Source: Nepenthes gracilis (lineage: Eukaryota > Streptophyta > Magnoliopsida > Caryophyllales > Nepenthaceae). From it: a stretch of 64,000 nt of DNA. The translations under genes were made by a program, and so were the position numbers. The notes under the pieces are model-generated. The model did not search any database and was not told where the DNA came from. It saw nothing but the letters and a program-made list of their open reading frames with translations. Positions 42,606-55,219 of the stretch are shown in pieces. How positions within the stretch are numbered: the first letter of the stretch is position 1; every line of letters starts with the position of its first letter. Location of the stretch: contig BSYO01000020.1 in assembly GCA_033239525.1 (NCBI GenBank), positions 13,456,546 through 13,520,545 on the forward strand, in the 5' to 3' direction.

Positions 42606-44255
42606 GATGAAATATTGAATAGATTTTCATATTGTAAAACATATAACAAAATACGATATTAAAATCTCCACCGTTGGATTTTCATTAAATGGAGAAGATA
42701 GAAAATAGATGGGGCACATTTCATTTAGGAGATGTAGAACTCCCGAATTTGGCCATACCTCTGCAACAAAACGAAGAATATATTCAAGCTATTTGAGTAA
42801 AACATAAAAAAAAAAAAAGAGAAGAAAGCACATTCCAAACTCATAAAATTGGTGAGAGTTGCTCGTTGGATTTTTCTGATCCCTGCATCTTCATATCTAT
42901 GATGTTATTATGTACATACAAGAAGAAATTCAAAAGTCTATCATGTATAGAATCGATAACCATTTACTTGTTTGATTTTAGATAATTTCCTTATGAATTT
43001 TATATTCATTGGGCATGTCATCTAGTGGCATGCCCGATACTGTAAGAGAGTTATCTTGATTGGAGAAAATTATCGAGTGAAATATGATAGGTGCTTGAGC
43101 TAAATATGTGTATCATTTGACCATAATACTAGTGCTTGATATGTGCCTATACATATTTTGTCTAGAAATGTTGCACCTAAGGTGTGCTTAAGAGTTACTC
43201 ATGCGTCATTTGCCAAATAAATCTTTGACTAATGCACATTTAAGAGGCACTTATGCGTTGAATTTAGAATATTCATTGTATTTCTTTTTGAGTTTTTAAA
43301 TGTCGACACTGTGAGACAAAGAAAAAAGAGAGAGAAAAAGCAGATAAGAGGATAATTTACTCATTAATTGAAGTTTTGAATTATATTATATTATCTACCG
43401 ATATTATGTATTGTTTTTATTATTATTAATAACATTTTACAGGTTATTTTTCTCTTTCATTTGTCTTATATTTTTTATTCTTTAAATTTATTGCTATAAG
43501 ATATTATATTTTTATATTTATTAAAATTTTTTATAATTGTAACTCACTACATAGCAGATATTTTTAGATCTCATAATCTTATAATTTTTTGTCATTTTAA
43601 AAGAATTTTTCATATAAAATATTGTACCTTATTATTTATAATTATTATTTTTTATTATAAATTATTGTATTATTTCTTCAGAGGTTCAAATAAATGGTTA
43701 AAAAACAATCCTCAAAGAGATTAATTCCAAGTTTTTTGAACGAAACTTTGATATTTGGAACCCTACATCACTTAGGTTAATAGTTGTTATACTGCTACTT
43801 AGCCAAAAATAGTGATTTATAGTTTACATGCAGCAGCTATATTAGGGAGGTGATGGTAGGAGGGCAGCACTTGGATGCTCTTAGAACGTTTCTACAGAAC
43901 GGAACGTATCATTCGTTTACTCATACTACTATTATTATATAAAAATAAATAGAAGGGATTTTAGTGTCATTAAAAAATATCACAAACCTATTTATTGAAT
44001 ATTCATAAAATATTACGTTATTATAATAAAGAAATGTCTTTTGGTTAACTTGCTTTTATAATGCTTGTGTGTGTTGAAGGAGCCGTGAAAAGGCTAAGCA
44101 TTACCCGAAGTTTAACTTTTGGGTTTAAAAAAGGTTATAGGTTTTTGTTTTCCATGAATTACCATTGGCCACGAAAATAAGAAATGACATTTTGAGTATT
44201 TTTTTTTAGAATAAAAAACAAAAATAGTAAAATAAAATTGAGAAAAATCGAAACA
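42606..44255. other. Intergenic DNA upstream of the dioxygenase gene
   Basis: No gene. At 43050-43370 there are repeated TGCTTGATATGTGCC-like and GTGCTTAAGAG-like segments and then a purine-rich AGAGAGAGAAAAAGC leader. This layout resembles the promoter side of the LTR at 34958, so a decayed LTR is possible. The rest is A/T-rich. Confidence 0.35.
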
Positions 44256-44260
44256 GGCCC

Positions 44261-44270
44261 TATATAAATA
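44261..44270 (+). promoter_or_regulatory. TATA box of the dioxygenase gene
   Basis: TATATAAATA lies 102 bp before the chosen ATG. A second TATATATA stretch is at 44311-44320. The in-frame ATG at 44276 is only a few bases after the first TATA box, so it would not be in the transcript if that box is used; this favours the ATG at 44372. Confidence 0.55.
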
Positions 44271-44371
44271 GAAAAATGGAAGTAGTATACAAATTGGCTT
44301 TTGCCTTGCCCTATATATATAGGAGCTTGGATGTGATGAAAATTTTGAGTTTGTTAAGAAAACCAAGAGGG

Positions 44372-46098
44372 ATGGAAAGTGCACCACTGCCAAAGCTAGG
44401 AGGCTCTTTGCCGGTGCCTTCTGTTCAGGAAATGGCCAAAGGAAGGATAAGCCAAGTCCCAAATAGATATGTTCGACCTGGTCAAGACCTTCCTGTTATT
44501 CCCAACACAGATGTCGAATCTCTATTACAGTTGCCGATCATCGACATGGAGAGATTGACTTCTTCGGATTTCACGAGTTCAGAAGAACTGGAGCGACTTG
44601 ACCATGCTTGCAAGGAATGGGGTTTCTTCCAATTGATCAAGCATGGAGTGAACTCCTCGTTGGTGGAGAAGTTAAAGAAAGGGGTGGAGGAGTTCTTCAA
44701 TCTGCCCATTGAGGAGAAAAATAAGTACAACCAACTTCCAGGAGACGTTGAAGGATTCGGTCAAGCCTTTGTTGTGTCCGAGGAACAAAAGCTTGACTGG
44801 GGAGATATGTTTTATATAATTACTCTTCCAACTAATATAAGGAAACCCCACTTGCTGCCTAATCTCCCCCTTCAATTAAGGTGTTTCTTTCCTCAGAGAA
44901 AACTCTTCCAAATTAATTTTTTTAAAAGTTAATTTAGTATGAAAAAAATAGTGCCAAATCATCTTTAATTATATTTTCTTATTAGGTTGTTTGTATACAT
45001 AAAATTTCAAATTAAATGTTATTAAATGGAATTATTTCAATTTTATCATTAAATACAAGTAAATGTCCATAGTTTTGCCATGACTATCTTCTTATTCTTT
45101 CATTATAGAGATTTTGCTATTTTTAGTAAAGTTAATAAAATTTTTCCATCTAAATTATTTTGACTTGATGGTCTTGGCTCATTTATAAATATTTAATCAT
45201 GGTATCATCATTTGAATAGGGAAGCTATAGAAGCATATGCGATTGAATTGGAAAAGCTTGCCCTTAAACTGCTGGAATACATGGCAAAGGCTTTAAAGAT
45301 GGAAGCAAATGAAATAAGAACTGTGTATGAAGGAGGAATGCAAGGCATGAGGATGAACTACTACCCACCTTGTCCGCAGCCAGACTTGGCCATAGGCTTA
45401 GCTCCGCACTCTGATATCCAAGGAATTACAATCCTCCTCCAGGTAAATGAAGTGGAAGGACTTGAAATCAAGAAAGATGGAAGATGGTTCCCCGCTAAGC
45501 CCCTGTCCAATGCTTTCTTAGTCAACTTGGGTGACAGTTTAGAGGTAATAAGTTGCTTCTTTTCCTTGAGATGCTGTGACTATGCAGAAAGCACCAAGTG
45601 AGTTGTGGTTGAATAAGCTCAAATCAAAAGAAAAGGCATAAAAGATACTTAATATATTGAGTTAAGTCGTGACTTATAGCCATCTACCAAATGCTTGACT
45701 TGATTTTAAACAACCTTTTATATCTAATATGATTAAATTTTCATAGCAAACATATTGGCACGCATGCTAAATATATCAATTGATATTTGTATTTCAACTT
45801 ATATAAATATTTTATCTATGCTATTTGGCAGATTGTCTCAAATGGCATTTATAAAAGTATTGAACATCGAGCAACCGTCAATGCAGAAAAAGAGAGGCTG
45901 TCGATTGCAACATTTTATTCTCCAAAACTAGATGGAGAAATCGGCCCAGCACCAAGTCTAATCACCTCACAAACTCCGGCGCTTTTCAAAAGAGTAGGTG
46001 TTGCTGATTTCTTTAAACTCTTTCTATCACGTGAACTTCGAGGCAAGTCATGCGTTGAACAGATGAGGATACAGAACAAAGAAAGCAAAAACGCTTGA
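44372..46098 (+). CDS. SRG1-like 2-oxoglutarate/Fe(II)-dependent dioxygenase, three exons
   Basis: Exons 44372-44880, 45220-45544 and 45832-46098 (introns GT-AG; the first splits an Arg codon) give 366 residues, normal for the family. The N-terminal DIOX_N domain spans about 54-155 ([17 protein letters not shown]). The catalytic core shows NYYPPCPQP from 216, iron ligands His233, Asp235 and His290, and 2-oxoglutarate-binding Arg300-x-Ser302. Such cytosolic enzymes hydroxylate or demethylate small molecules using oxygen and 2-oxoglutarate; the closest named relatives by memory are SRG1, codeine O-demethylase and norcoclaurine synthase 1-like proteins. The substrate cannot be told. The start at 44372 (MESAPLPKL) is matched by MESSLLSKL in the paralogue, and no stop interrupts it, so this copy is probably functional. 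A paralogue lies 10 kb away on the other strand. Confidence 0.88.
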
Positions 46099-46749
46099 TA
46101 TTATCGATCAGTAGCGCATGGGATGTCAAAGTCTACGAACTTTCTGCCTCAACAAATAAGTTATCAGCCAAGAGTTATTTGATAATCTTAGTACAAGAAA
46201 TTCTAAGTGATATTAATGTTTCAGTGTTAAAGGCTTGATGCTAAAATAAAAATGGTTCGAGATATTGAGATTTTATGAGCAAAATTACATATTTGTACCA
46301 TTATTGTATACAAAAACTCTAAAATTAAACTTTTAAGAGTGACATATATTCTCTAAAATCTTGTAATTTATGAAATTTAATTTAGTATTTGAAACTCATA
46401 TTTGCTACTCAAATTTCTATGCCATTGTCTCCTACAACATAAATTTAGAGAATTTATCTAACCACAATGTCTCGGACTTTGTGAAGTGATTAGGCTCATA
46501 TTTTTCAAGAATTTATTTTACCACAAGATAAATTTACCGTGAATTTTGTACAACTCGACCAATGATGCGAAGTTGACTTCAGTGAGCTTAATTAGGGAAG
46601 TTGAAGGAAGAGGACGAGGGAGAGAGGGGAGTCTGACAAAGGGAAAGGGGTTCGAGAAGTAGAGGAAGAAGGCAATGAGTGAGAAAATAAATGTAGTATA
46701 TTGAGATATTCCTTTGGGAAGCTACATGAACGGGATCTTATACACGTGA
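46099..46749. other. 3' flank of the dioxygenase gene
   Basis: No gene supported. A/T-rich with a purine block (46595-46680) and no recognised ends. Confidence 0.5.
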
Positions 46750-49290
46750 GGTCCAACTGAATAGCAAATATCCTAACTGTCCAACAATAACAGTAGGGAC
46801 AATTTGTATAACAGAAAATAAAAAGAATAACAGTAAGTATTGTCATATTTCAGGAAGACAATATACACAGGTTAAAAGTAAAATCTAAAATAAAATATTC
46901 TATTAACCACAAAAATCCAACTCAGATGTGACAATCCAAACATATATAGGACCTAATATAATAAAATTCGCACAAGAATTCATCAGATATAAATCCGGAT
47001 AAATATAATAGACGATCTGCTATCCAAATATCGTAAGGGAGGTATCCAATTATGATACCAACTCATTATAATAAAGAAATAACTCCAATATATCCAATAC
47101 ATGAGCCAAGGCTCTCATCTAGTCATAAACAATAACCATAACACACCTTCAAAATCAAAACATACCTAATATAAACATCTCCACTCATTGATAGAGACAT
47201 TCTTTGTCAGATCATGTTCAAACTCCTACAAGCACATCTATACCATTAGTTTGAATGGATAAAATATGAAAATGTGATCGAGGGCTCGGCAAGTATTATC
47301 ATTGTATAAAATAGTATACATAAATAAGATGAAGGGATATCTTATAACAACTATATAAAATAAAATATAATGTCTATAAAATTTCTAAAAATTGAAGAGA
47401 TATCTCATACTAAATTATCATCCATATCAAATAGTTCATCTGGGACATAATCATAACAAAATACGATTCGATCAAATCTCATATACGATATCATATCATA
47501 AGACCAGAGGTTACATCACATAATTATGATCGTCACCACATCCATGTGGAAGACACGCCATCATTTAGATCTAAATCTCATATCTTATATGTTGAAACCA
47601 AAGGAAATCGAAACCAAAATATATAAATATAAAATATGTTATAGGGCATAACACATCAATACGTACGAAACATTCCTATCGCCCATCCGTAGGTCAAACC
47701 ATATATCTCAAATTATAGTTCACGTAAATACATGCAGAAATACAAAGTATGTATAAAATCGAAGAACCAAAGATTAATAACACCAATTTGAGGAAGGGTT
47801 ATCCTCGTTCGGTAATCACGGCTTTCTCAATTGCGATTTAAGCCAACAACTCAAGGCTCGAATAAGGCAAGTAGTTCAAGGCTATCCATGTATTTTATTT
47901 TCCATAGATTAGGAACTTGCTCACTATATTTTACCATTGCGGCTTTGGGTGCAACCTCAAGTTTAGTTATATATATATTAGGACATCTGAATATATTATT
48001 CCATCAATTCTTTATGATAGTTCTCATTTAAATATATAGTGGGGTAGGTCAACTATAACAAAGCTCACACTCTTACCCGCAGAAGGAAGATCACATATCA
48101 CATACGTCTCCGTCGGGATTAAGCTTCCTCATTGGGAGCAATACCAAATATCTCATACCTCAGATGACATATAACGACTCCTTAAGTTTTGAACCTTCAT
48201 GGTTCCGTAGTGATCCCGCCCCTAGTAGCATGCAAGTGGACAGATGCACAGCCTGGTTTATGGTTCCACAACATACGAATACACAAATATACATATTTAC
48301 TGTTTGGGTATCCAAAAATCATCCAATTCATGAATACCAATGTAAAACTATTGAACAATCGGTAAAATATATATGCATGTATATATTAAATAGATGGGTT
48401 GTATAAAAATAATATGCATGTTAGTAAAATCTCCAAACAATAGTCAAATATTATCAGACACAAAATTATACTAAGGATAGGGTTAGAGAATATGTACCTC
48501 AACCTCATACTCAGTAGATTTGAAGAAAGGATACTCCGAGTTACCCGAATCAGGCTTTCTCTCTCCTACCAATACAACTCTCTCTCTACCCGTGTGGTCT
48601 CTCTCTCCTTCGCGCTGCTCAACTACCGTTGCATCGACCGGCCACCACTGCGTTGATCTGCCAACCATTGCTGACCTTCTCAGCGCAATCTCTTCACCGT
48701 GTGCTGCCGCTGCCCTCTCTCTCTCCTTGCACAAACCCTCCCCTTTCCCTTTCTATGCGTGACCCATTGCCGCACGCCACTGCCGTCGATTCTCCCATGG
48801 CCATCGCCGACCACCGGTGCACTGTCTCCTCTGCACACCACCCCGCTGACACTACCAATAGTCGCCATCGACCTCCTAGATGATTTCTCCTCACCGAGCG
48901 CCACTGCTATCGCCACTATTGCCTCGAAAGGCTACCATGGACCACACGCAAGTGGAACTCCTCACCGATGACGTCGTCACCAACCACCTCCTCTTCTCTA
49001 CTCCGCCGAAACCCTCCTCCCCTTTCTCTTCTTCCCTCCTTTTTCTCTCCCGATCCCCCTTTTCTCTTCTTTTTCTTTTATATATATATATTATTTTCTA
49101 CTTTACTTTTCTTTTATGTTAAAATTTAAATCGATACTCAAGTGATAGTATGAGCACGCCTTGAGTGCTAGCCCAATTTATTCAAATATCCTTTAAACTT
49201 TTATAATATTTAATAAATTTTTATCATGTCTAAATTACCCAAAATCATAATTAATATTAAAATAATTAAAATAGGATCTGGGATATTACA
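46750..49290 (-). repeat. LTR L of the long-LTR superfamily
   Basis: Minus orientation. The start is clear at 49290 (TGTAATATCCCAG on minus). Landmarks: TA repeat 49078-49091, purine leader (CT-rich on plus, 48990-49075), a GC-rich 48600-48990 patch, donor-like GAG|GTACAT (plus 48492-48497) and an acceptor-like site near 47225. The 3' end is placed near 46750 only by distance from the acceptor. Confidence 0.65.
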
Positions 49291-49564
49291 AGCATAATAT
49301 CCTAACAGAATAAAAAAGAAAAATAAACATATTTGGCAAATATAAATACAATTAAATGTAATCCCAAAATTTGAAGAAAAATCAGGTTGTCAGTGTGCTT
49401 CTTCTAGTAGTCGGACGACTTGGCAGTTTGTGCGAAACTATATCAATGAGCCTTATAACATTGTCATATCTATCAAAAAGAATATTATCCTTAAGGTTAA
49501 AAGGAAGAAAATCTTAGTGAAAGTCTGCCATAGATTCTCATGTTGCCTCCTCCGGTGATTGAGA

Positions 49565-51590
49565 CTACCAATGGGCGAGCACTTGGGAAATAATCTGATC
49601 ATTATATAACTTTCTCCAGAATCCGAGAAGTTGTTTGGGTTGTAAGAGTGGTTGTGATCCCAAGGCTTCAGCCGGTAGGTCGGTTAACTGATGGGTGGGT
49701 TCTCTGCAGCAGTGTTTGAGCAGGGAGACATGGAACACATTATGAATTTTAGAATGAGCTGGCAATTTCAGACGGTAAGCAACTGCTCGAATCCTTTCCA
49801 CTATGTAGAAGGGTCCGAAATAGCATTTAGTGAGTTTATTACTCTATTGATGGGTAGAAGAGGTTTGAAGTTAAGGCCAGAGGCACATGAAAATGAAATC
49901 TCCCACCTGAAATTATCTATTGGTTCGATGGGCATCTTGTTGATTTTTCATTCGAAGTTATGCCCGTTGAAGGTTAGCCTTCAGAGCTGTGAGAGTGGTA
50001 GAATAGGTAGTTAACATATCATTAACGGAAGCGATGGAGAAAGTGCCTTGGACATAGTCGAGTAAGGAGGGAGGTTGGCGGCCGTACACAGCTTCAAAGG
50101 GGGTCATTTTAATGGAGAAATACCAAGCTGTATTGTAACTCCACTCGGATCATGGTAAAAATTGAACTTGGGAGGAAGGGTGTTTTGGCAGTGAAACAGT
50201 ATAGATAATCCTCAAGACAATGATTAACTACCTTGGTTTGGTTGTCGGTTTATGGGTGGTCATAACTGCTAGTGATCAATCGGGTATCCTGTGCTTTTAA
50301 GAGCTCCTTCCAAAACGTGCTCATAAAAATGGGGTCACGATATGAAATGATGTCAGCTAGAAACTCATACAATCGGCAGATTTCATTGACAAATGTGTCG
50401 ATAAGGCTAATAGCTGTGAAAATGGTGCCCGGGGAAGAGAAGTGAGTATATTTTGACAATCGGCCAACTACCACCAGAATTACAGTTTTGCTGTGTGAGG
50501 GAAGTAAGTGGGCAATGAAGTTTATAGAGAGGGATTTTCAAATTTTACCCAGAATGGGGAGTGGTTGTAGCAAATCCTATGAAGCAGTGGTGATGGGCTT
50601 AACTTACTAGTAGATTGGGCACCAGGAAACAAAATTTAAGATTTCTTGGCACATTTGCAGCCAATAAAAGGTAGTGGCTATTCTAGTGAGGGTCCATTGC
50701 ACTCCAACGTGTCCCCCTAGAGGAGAATTGTGATACTCATACAAGATTAATTCTACCAAAGTTGTCTCGGCTAGGACCATAATTCGATTTTTGTAGAAAA
50801 TCTGTCCATACCACTAGGAGTAGCTGGCATACTCTCAAGACCGATCTTGAATAGATTTAGCAAGCTAAGTTGAAATAAGATGCCGGGTGTAGAATTTACG
50901 CAGTGTGTGAGATAGGGCAACAACAGGTTGAGAGACAGCTTGCAGAGTGAGATGGGATCCATCAGTCACTTTAGATAATACATCAGCAGGGCCATTAGCC
51001 CTCCCCGGACAATAGATAATATCAAAATCGAATCTCAATAGTTTAGTAATCTAGTGTTATTGATCTAGGGTATGAATAGATTTACTCAACAATGCCTTGA
51101 GGAGCTGATGATTGATTTGAATGGTAAACTTATCTCCTAATAAATAATGGCGCCACTTCTTCATAACCTCAGTGATGGCACAAAGCTCTTTAATATATGT
51201 TGAAGAGGCCAGCAATTTGAGGCATATTTGCTTGCTAAAAAATGCGATGGGGTGGCCCACTTGGAGCAAGACGACTCCAATGCTATTTTCAGAGGCATCA
51301 GTCTGGGTCACGAAAGGCTTGGAGAAGCTAGGCAAAGCCAATACTGGTGTGGTAGTGAGGGCTATTTTGAGAGATAAAAAAGCCTAGTCAGCATCTTGAG
51401 TCCACAAGAAAGCATGCTTCCAAAGTCGTTGCGTAAGTGTGGTAGAAATGGGAGCATGACAGGTAACAAACCATCGGTAATAGCCAGTTAACCTAAGAAA
51501 CTCACATAATTGTTTAACTACGGTAGATGCCAACCAGTGTTGGATGGCTTCAATTTTTGCTGGATCCACGACCACTCCTTACTTTGAGAT
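49565..51590 (-). pseudogene. Gypsy pol relic: RT end, RNase H, integrase
   Basis: Read on minus from 51590: VVVDPAKIEAIQHW and LRLTGYYRWFV (end of RT), then RNase H (FVTQTDASENSIGVVLLQVG at about 51315, and TYIKELCAITEVMKKWRHYLLG), the integrase zinc-binding part (YEYHNSPLGGHVGVQ near 50720), integrase core (VVGRLSKYTHF near 50470, FWKELLKAQDTRL near 50300), and its C-terminus ([20 protein letters not shown] near 49780). Stops and frameshifts separate the parts. It differs from the 7120-34957 pol in sequence (FFSKQICLKL type), so it is another gypsy lineage. LTR M cuts it off at 51591. Confidence 0.82.
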
Positions 51591-54189
51591 TGTGGAGATC
51601 CCAATCCCGAAACACAATGATTATGGAGTAATTAGGTTGATGATAATTATAATTGGGCTTAAAAATAAGGGCTAAATGGGTACCGAAGTAAAAAGAAATA
51701 AATAGGAAAATCATGGGATCGACGCTCGAGCACTACTCAAGCGCTTAGTAGGCACAAATTTACGCAAGTCCCCGCTCATAGGCCACTTCGAGGCATAGGT
51801 GGGAGCGGTGCATGGGTATGAGGAGGGCACTCGATGGGCGCTCAAGCACACCCTTGAGCGCGATTTTGCGAGAGGCATCGCATGACGGGCACTCGACTGT
51901 CGCTCGAGCGCCAGTCATGTGACCCCACATGATTCTTTTTCCCTTCGTTTTTATAAGGGAATTTGGGGGTGCTTGGTTTCAGACCACGATAGAATCGAAC
52001 GAGAGGAGGAAGAGGAAGGAGAGGGGAAAGGGAAGAAAAGGGAAAAAAATATACAGTCCAACTCGGATCAAAGTAAGGATAACTATAGATTATCGTCATT
52101 CATTTTCTTACACTTTTGTTTAATTTTCTTTGGATATCTTCATTTCGATACCCGTATAGGTCAATATTTTGAATTGCCCATGACCCTAACATGAAAATAT
52201 TTCAATTTCATATTCAATTTGCGAGGTTTATACGAATTTTTGTACCTGATAACCCTAACCCATGCCCGAACCAATTTTACCAATTATTTTGGATTTTATG
52301 CATGTTTTGGTCTTAGATAATTATTACTCATAACTTGAACATGCAAATATATGAATTTCATATCCGATTTTATAGTTTTAACCCATTTTCAGACATGGGA
52401 CCCTAAACCTGCGCCCTGGAGGAATTCACTGATCAAATTGGAAATTATGCATAAATTGACTTTAGAATATTGTTACCCGCATCATAAACATATTAATTGA
52501 GCAATTAGGTGTCCGAATTTGTAGTTTCGTACGATTTTATACTCATCGAAACCCTAACCCACATCCCGTTTGGGATTTATCCCAGTTAATCATAATTTAT
52601 ATATGATTTTAGCATCGAAAATTATATAGCATGTTTTTGAGAAGGTATTTGATGCCCGAACGCTCTAAAGTTATGTTCGCTTTATGGTGGTAAGAGTATC
52701 TTACATATTCCAAGCTTTATGATCATTTATGCATACATTATGAAATGTTAATTAAATATGTTATGAACAACCATGTTATGAACCAATTATGAAAGAATTA
52801 TTAATCAAATACTTCAAGAATTCTAATTGGCATAATATAAAAAGGATTCCTCAACTCTTCCAAGCTTCAAAAGGAAATCATGCATGAAATAAAGAAACGT
52901 GGGGACTCAAACTCACGAGGAATATAAAAATCTATATCGAAATGTGCTTATGGAAAAGAAAATTTGATGATGGAGGGAATTCTATAATTAAGTAATTGGC
53001 TTATGAACTGTTCTCCGGAATGAAGAATTGATGGACTGATTGAAACGTTCTCTAGTAGAGTAGGAACGAAGGATTTTGTACTTAAGAGTAGAATTTTCTA
53101 ATGAAATAAAGAATTAAGAACTTGGACAAAAAATTACATATAATAAACTTCGACATACCATAAATATTACAGTAAAAATTCAAAAATTATTCTGGCCGTG
53201 TATCCTGGCTATGTTTTTAACGGGTGATATTTTTTGGTAAACTTTTGTATATTATATTGGATGGTCATTGTCTATTTTAGATCTACTTGTGGCTATTGGC
53301 CCCATCTATAGGGATTGTATGTAGACAATCCTCCTTTAGATTTTGAATAGAAAGAGATGACTTTTGATTATGTAGGAGTAAACAAAATACAGGCTACAAC
53401 CGATCACTCCTTTATCAATGAGGCCTACTGAGCCCTGGCCCGTAAACGAAATAAGTTTTGGATATAAATTGATAACTAACAAAAGATAAAGACAATGAAC
53501 TAAAGAAATATGAAATGAATCATAAAAATATTCCTTTCTAAATCATGATTTGTAGTTTCATATGCACATCTGTTCTTCATATATGCATTATTATGTTTTG
53601 AATATGAAATTATGTATGTCTTCTGATATATATATGTGCCTTGTGAGCTTTTGGCTTACCTTTACTATATTTTTCTTCCTCCAGATTAGCCCAGGCTGCA
53701 CCCAATGGGGTGGAATAATGGCTAGAAGATGGTTAGCTGCGGGTCTTGGAAGACCATATTGAAGATTTAGCCTTTTGTGGCTCGTGCGAGTTTAGAAGAG
53801 ATGTATATATATATTTCCGTTGGATTTACTGTTATATATTGTAAAATAATGGACAATCAGATAGTATAGTCCGCCGTGTATGAATGTATATGTATATATT
53901 TTTGTAAGTTATTATCGTTTTATTTTAGATACCTGGTGGCATTTCTCTGTGTCAAATATTGTATCCATAGACATATCGTTGAGCCACGGAATGATTGTGA
54001 CAATTTTTAGGATCCTGTGTTGAATTGTTGTATTGTCTGAACGTTAAAGTTTTATATTAATCAATTTTTGGTATTGTTGAGACTGTATATTTGATATTCA
54101 GGATTATTATACAGGTTTTGTCTTTGGCCGACATCTGTTTTACAGTCGAAACTTTGTCGGATTTTCTGTTGGAAATACGGTACGTCACA
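51591..54189 (+). repeat. LTR M
   Basis: 2.6 kb, TGTGGAGATCCC start, TACGTCACA end. Second subfamily: CTCGAGCG-type motifs 51720-51915, TATA-like TTTTTATAAGGG at 51949-51960, purine leader 52000-52050, donor-like AA|GTAAGG at 52073, hairpin 53312-53331, acceptor-like TTCCTCCAG ending 53684. A GTTGGTGTATAAG stretch follows, perhaps a degraded primer site, so it may be the 5' LTR of an element whose rest is gone. No matching target duplication is seen. Confidence 0.78.
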
Positions 54190-54423
54190 GTTGGTGTATA
54201 AGCGTCTCTTAGATGTGCATTAGGTGTGACCTTGTGGACAAAACCACATATGTACATCCCTCATATGTGGATCAAGTATACAACAATGCACGTAGTTTCT
54301 TCAGGCGCTATCATGTACCACTTAACAATTTCTCTGCTCAAGCTAATCCTTGTACAATAATGAGCATACAAATGGACGACATGTTAATAGGTTTAAAATT
54401 TATAAGAAAATAATTCAAAATTC

Positions 54424-54640
54424 AACAATCTGTCCATTCAAACTTTTGCTTATCAGACACAACAAAGTTTTGATCAAACCCTTCTATGTCTCCTAGATGT
54501 TGCCTGTACGAACTAAAGAACTCCTCAATCCCAATATTTACTTTCTCCGCTAGTGAAGAGTTCACTCCAAAACTGATCAATAGAAAGAAACCCAAATCTT
54601 TGCATGCTAGATCAAGTCTCTCCTGAGACTAGAGTTCACT
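54424..54640 (-). pseudogene. Dioxygenase exon-1 relic
   Basis: Read on minus this matches residues about 75-145 of the dioxygenase gene: LACKDLGF, a frame jump, FGVNSSLAEKVNIGIEEFF, GDIEGFDQNFVVSDKQKFEW, then a stop. It lacks the start, the rest of exon 1 and the other exons. It lies just 3' of the scrambled paralogue and in the same orientation, so it is a third, partial copy of the family. Confidence 0.82.
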
Positions 54641-54644
54641 CCTG

Positions 54645-55215
54645 TATAAATATATATATATATATATATACAACAGAATTTATTTTGGTATACTAGTGTT
54701 GGAAAAGACTTTTGAGAACAGATATAGTGCTAGCCTCTCTAATTCTGTAAAATTATTAAAAATTTTTAAATTTAGTTAATTGAATTAATTTTATACCATC
54801 TTTAATTTGAGTTGATTTTATTTTATCCTTACAAAATTTAGTAAATTTAATCAATCAAAATTTTAAACAAGCAAAACATTATATGATATTGATCTTTTTT
54901 AAATTAATGTTAAATCTGCCGATTGCTTAATATAACATATTATTAGGTATTGATTATGTAAATACTAAAAGATTCATGTGTTATTGAATGAGAAAAACTT
55001 TATTAGTAAAATTGACTCAATTTTATAAAGAAATTCGCTCATATAATCTCAACACCCAACTATTGCACAAGTTTTATTAAGACCATCAAGCATGTAACAC
55101 TTATGGTCAGTATCATTTTTGATGTCTTGTAATAATACCATTAAATAGTAACATCAAATGGCTCTTGGCTAATAAAACTTCTGTCGAGGCAGAAAATTGG
55201 TCGACTTTAGCATAA
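54645..55215. other. AT-rich spacer
   Basis: Contains a TA repeat at 54650-54669 and no gene. Confidence 0.5.
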
Positions 55216-55219
55216 TAAA

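Noticed and set aside
44276..44371. Upstream in-frame ATG at 44276 as start of the dioxygenase
   Set aside because: It lies only six bases after the TATA box, adds 32 residues not found in family members, and the paralogue starts at the equivalent of 44372.
48483..48971. Overlapping frames of 66-90 codons on both strands in a GC-rich patch
   Set aside because: They coincide with the leader part of LTR L, have biased Ser/Pro/His or Arg/Gly composition, and match nothing recognisable.
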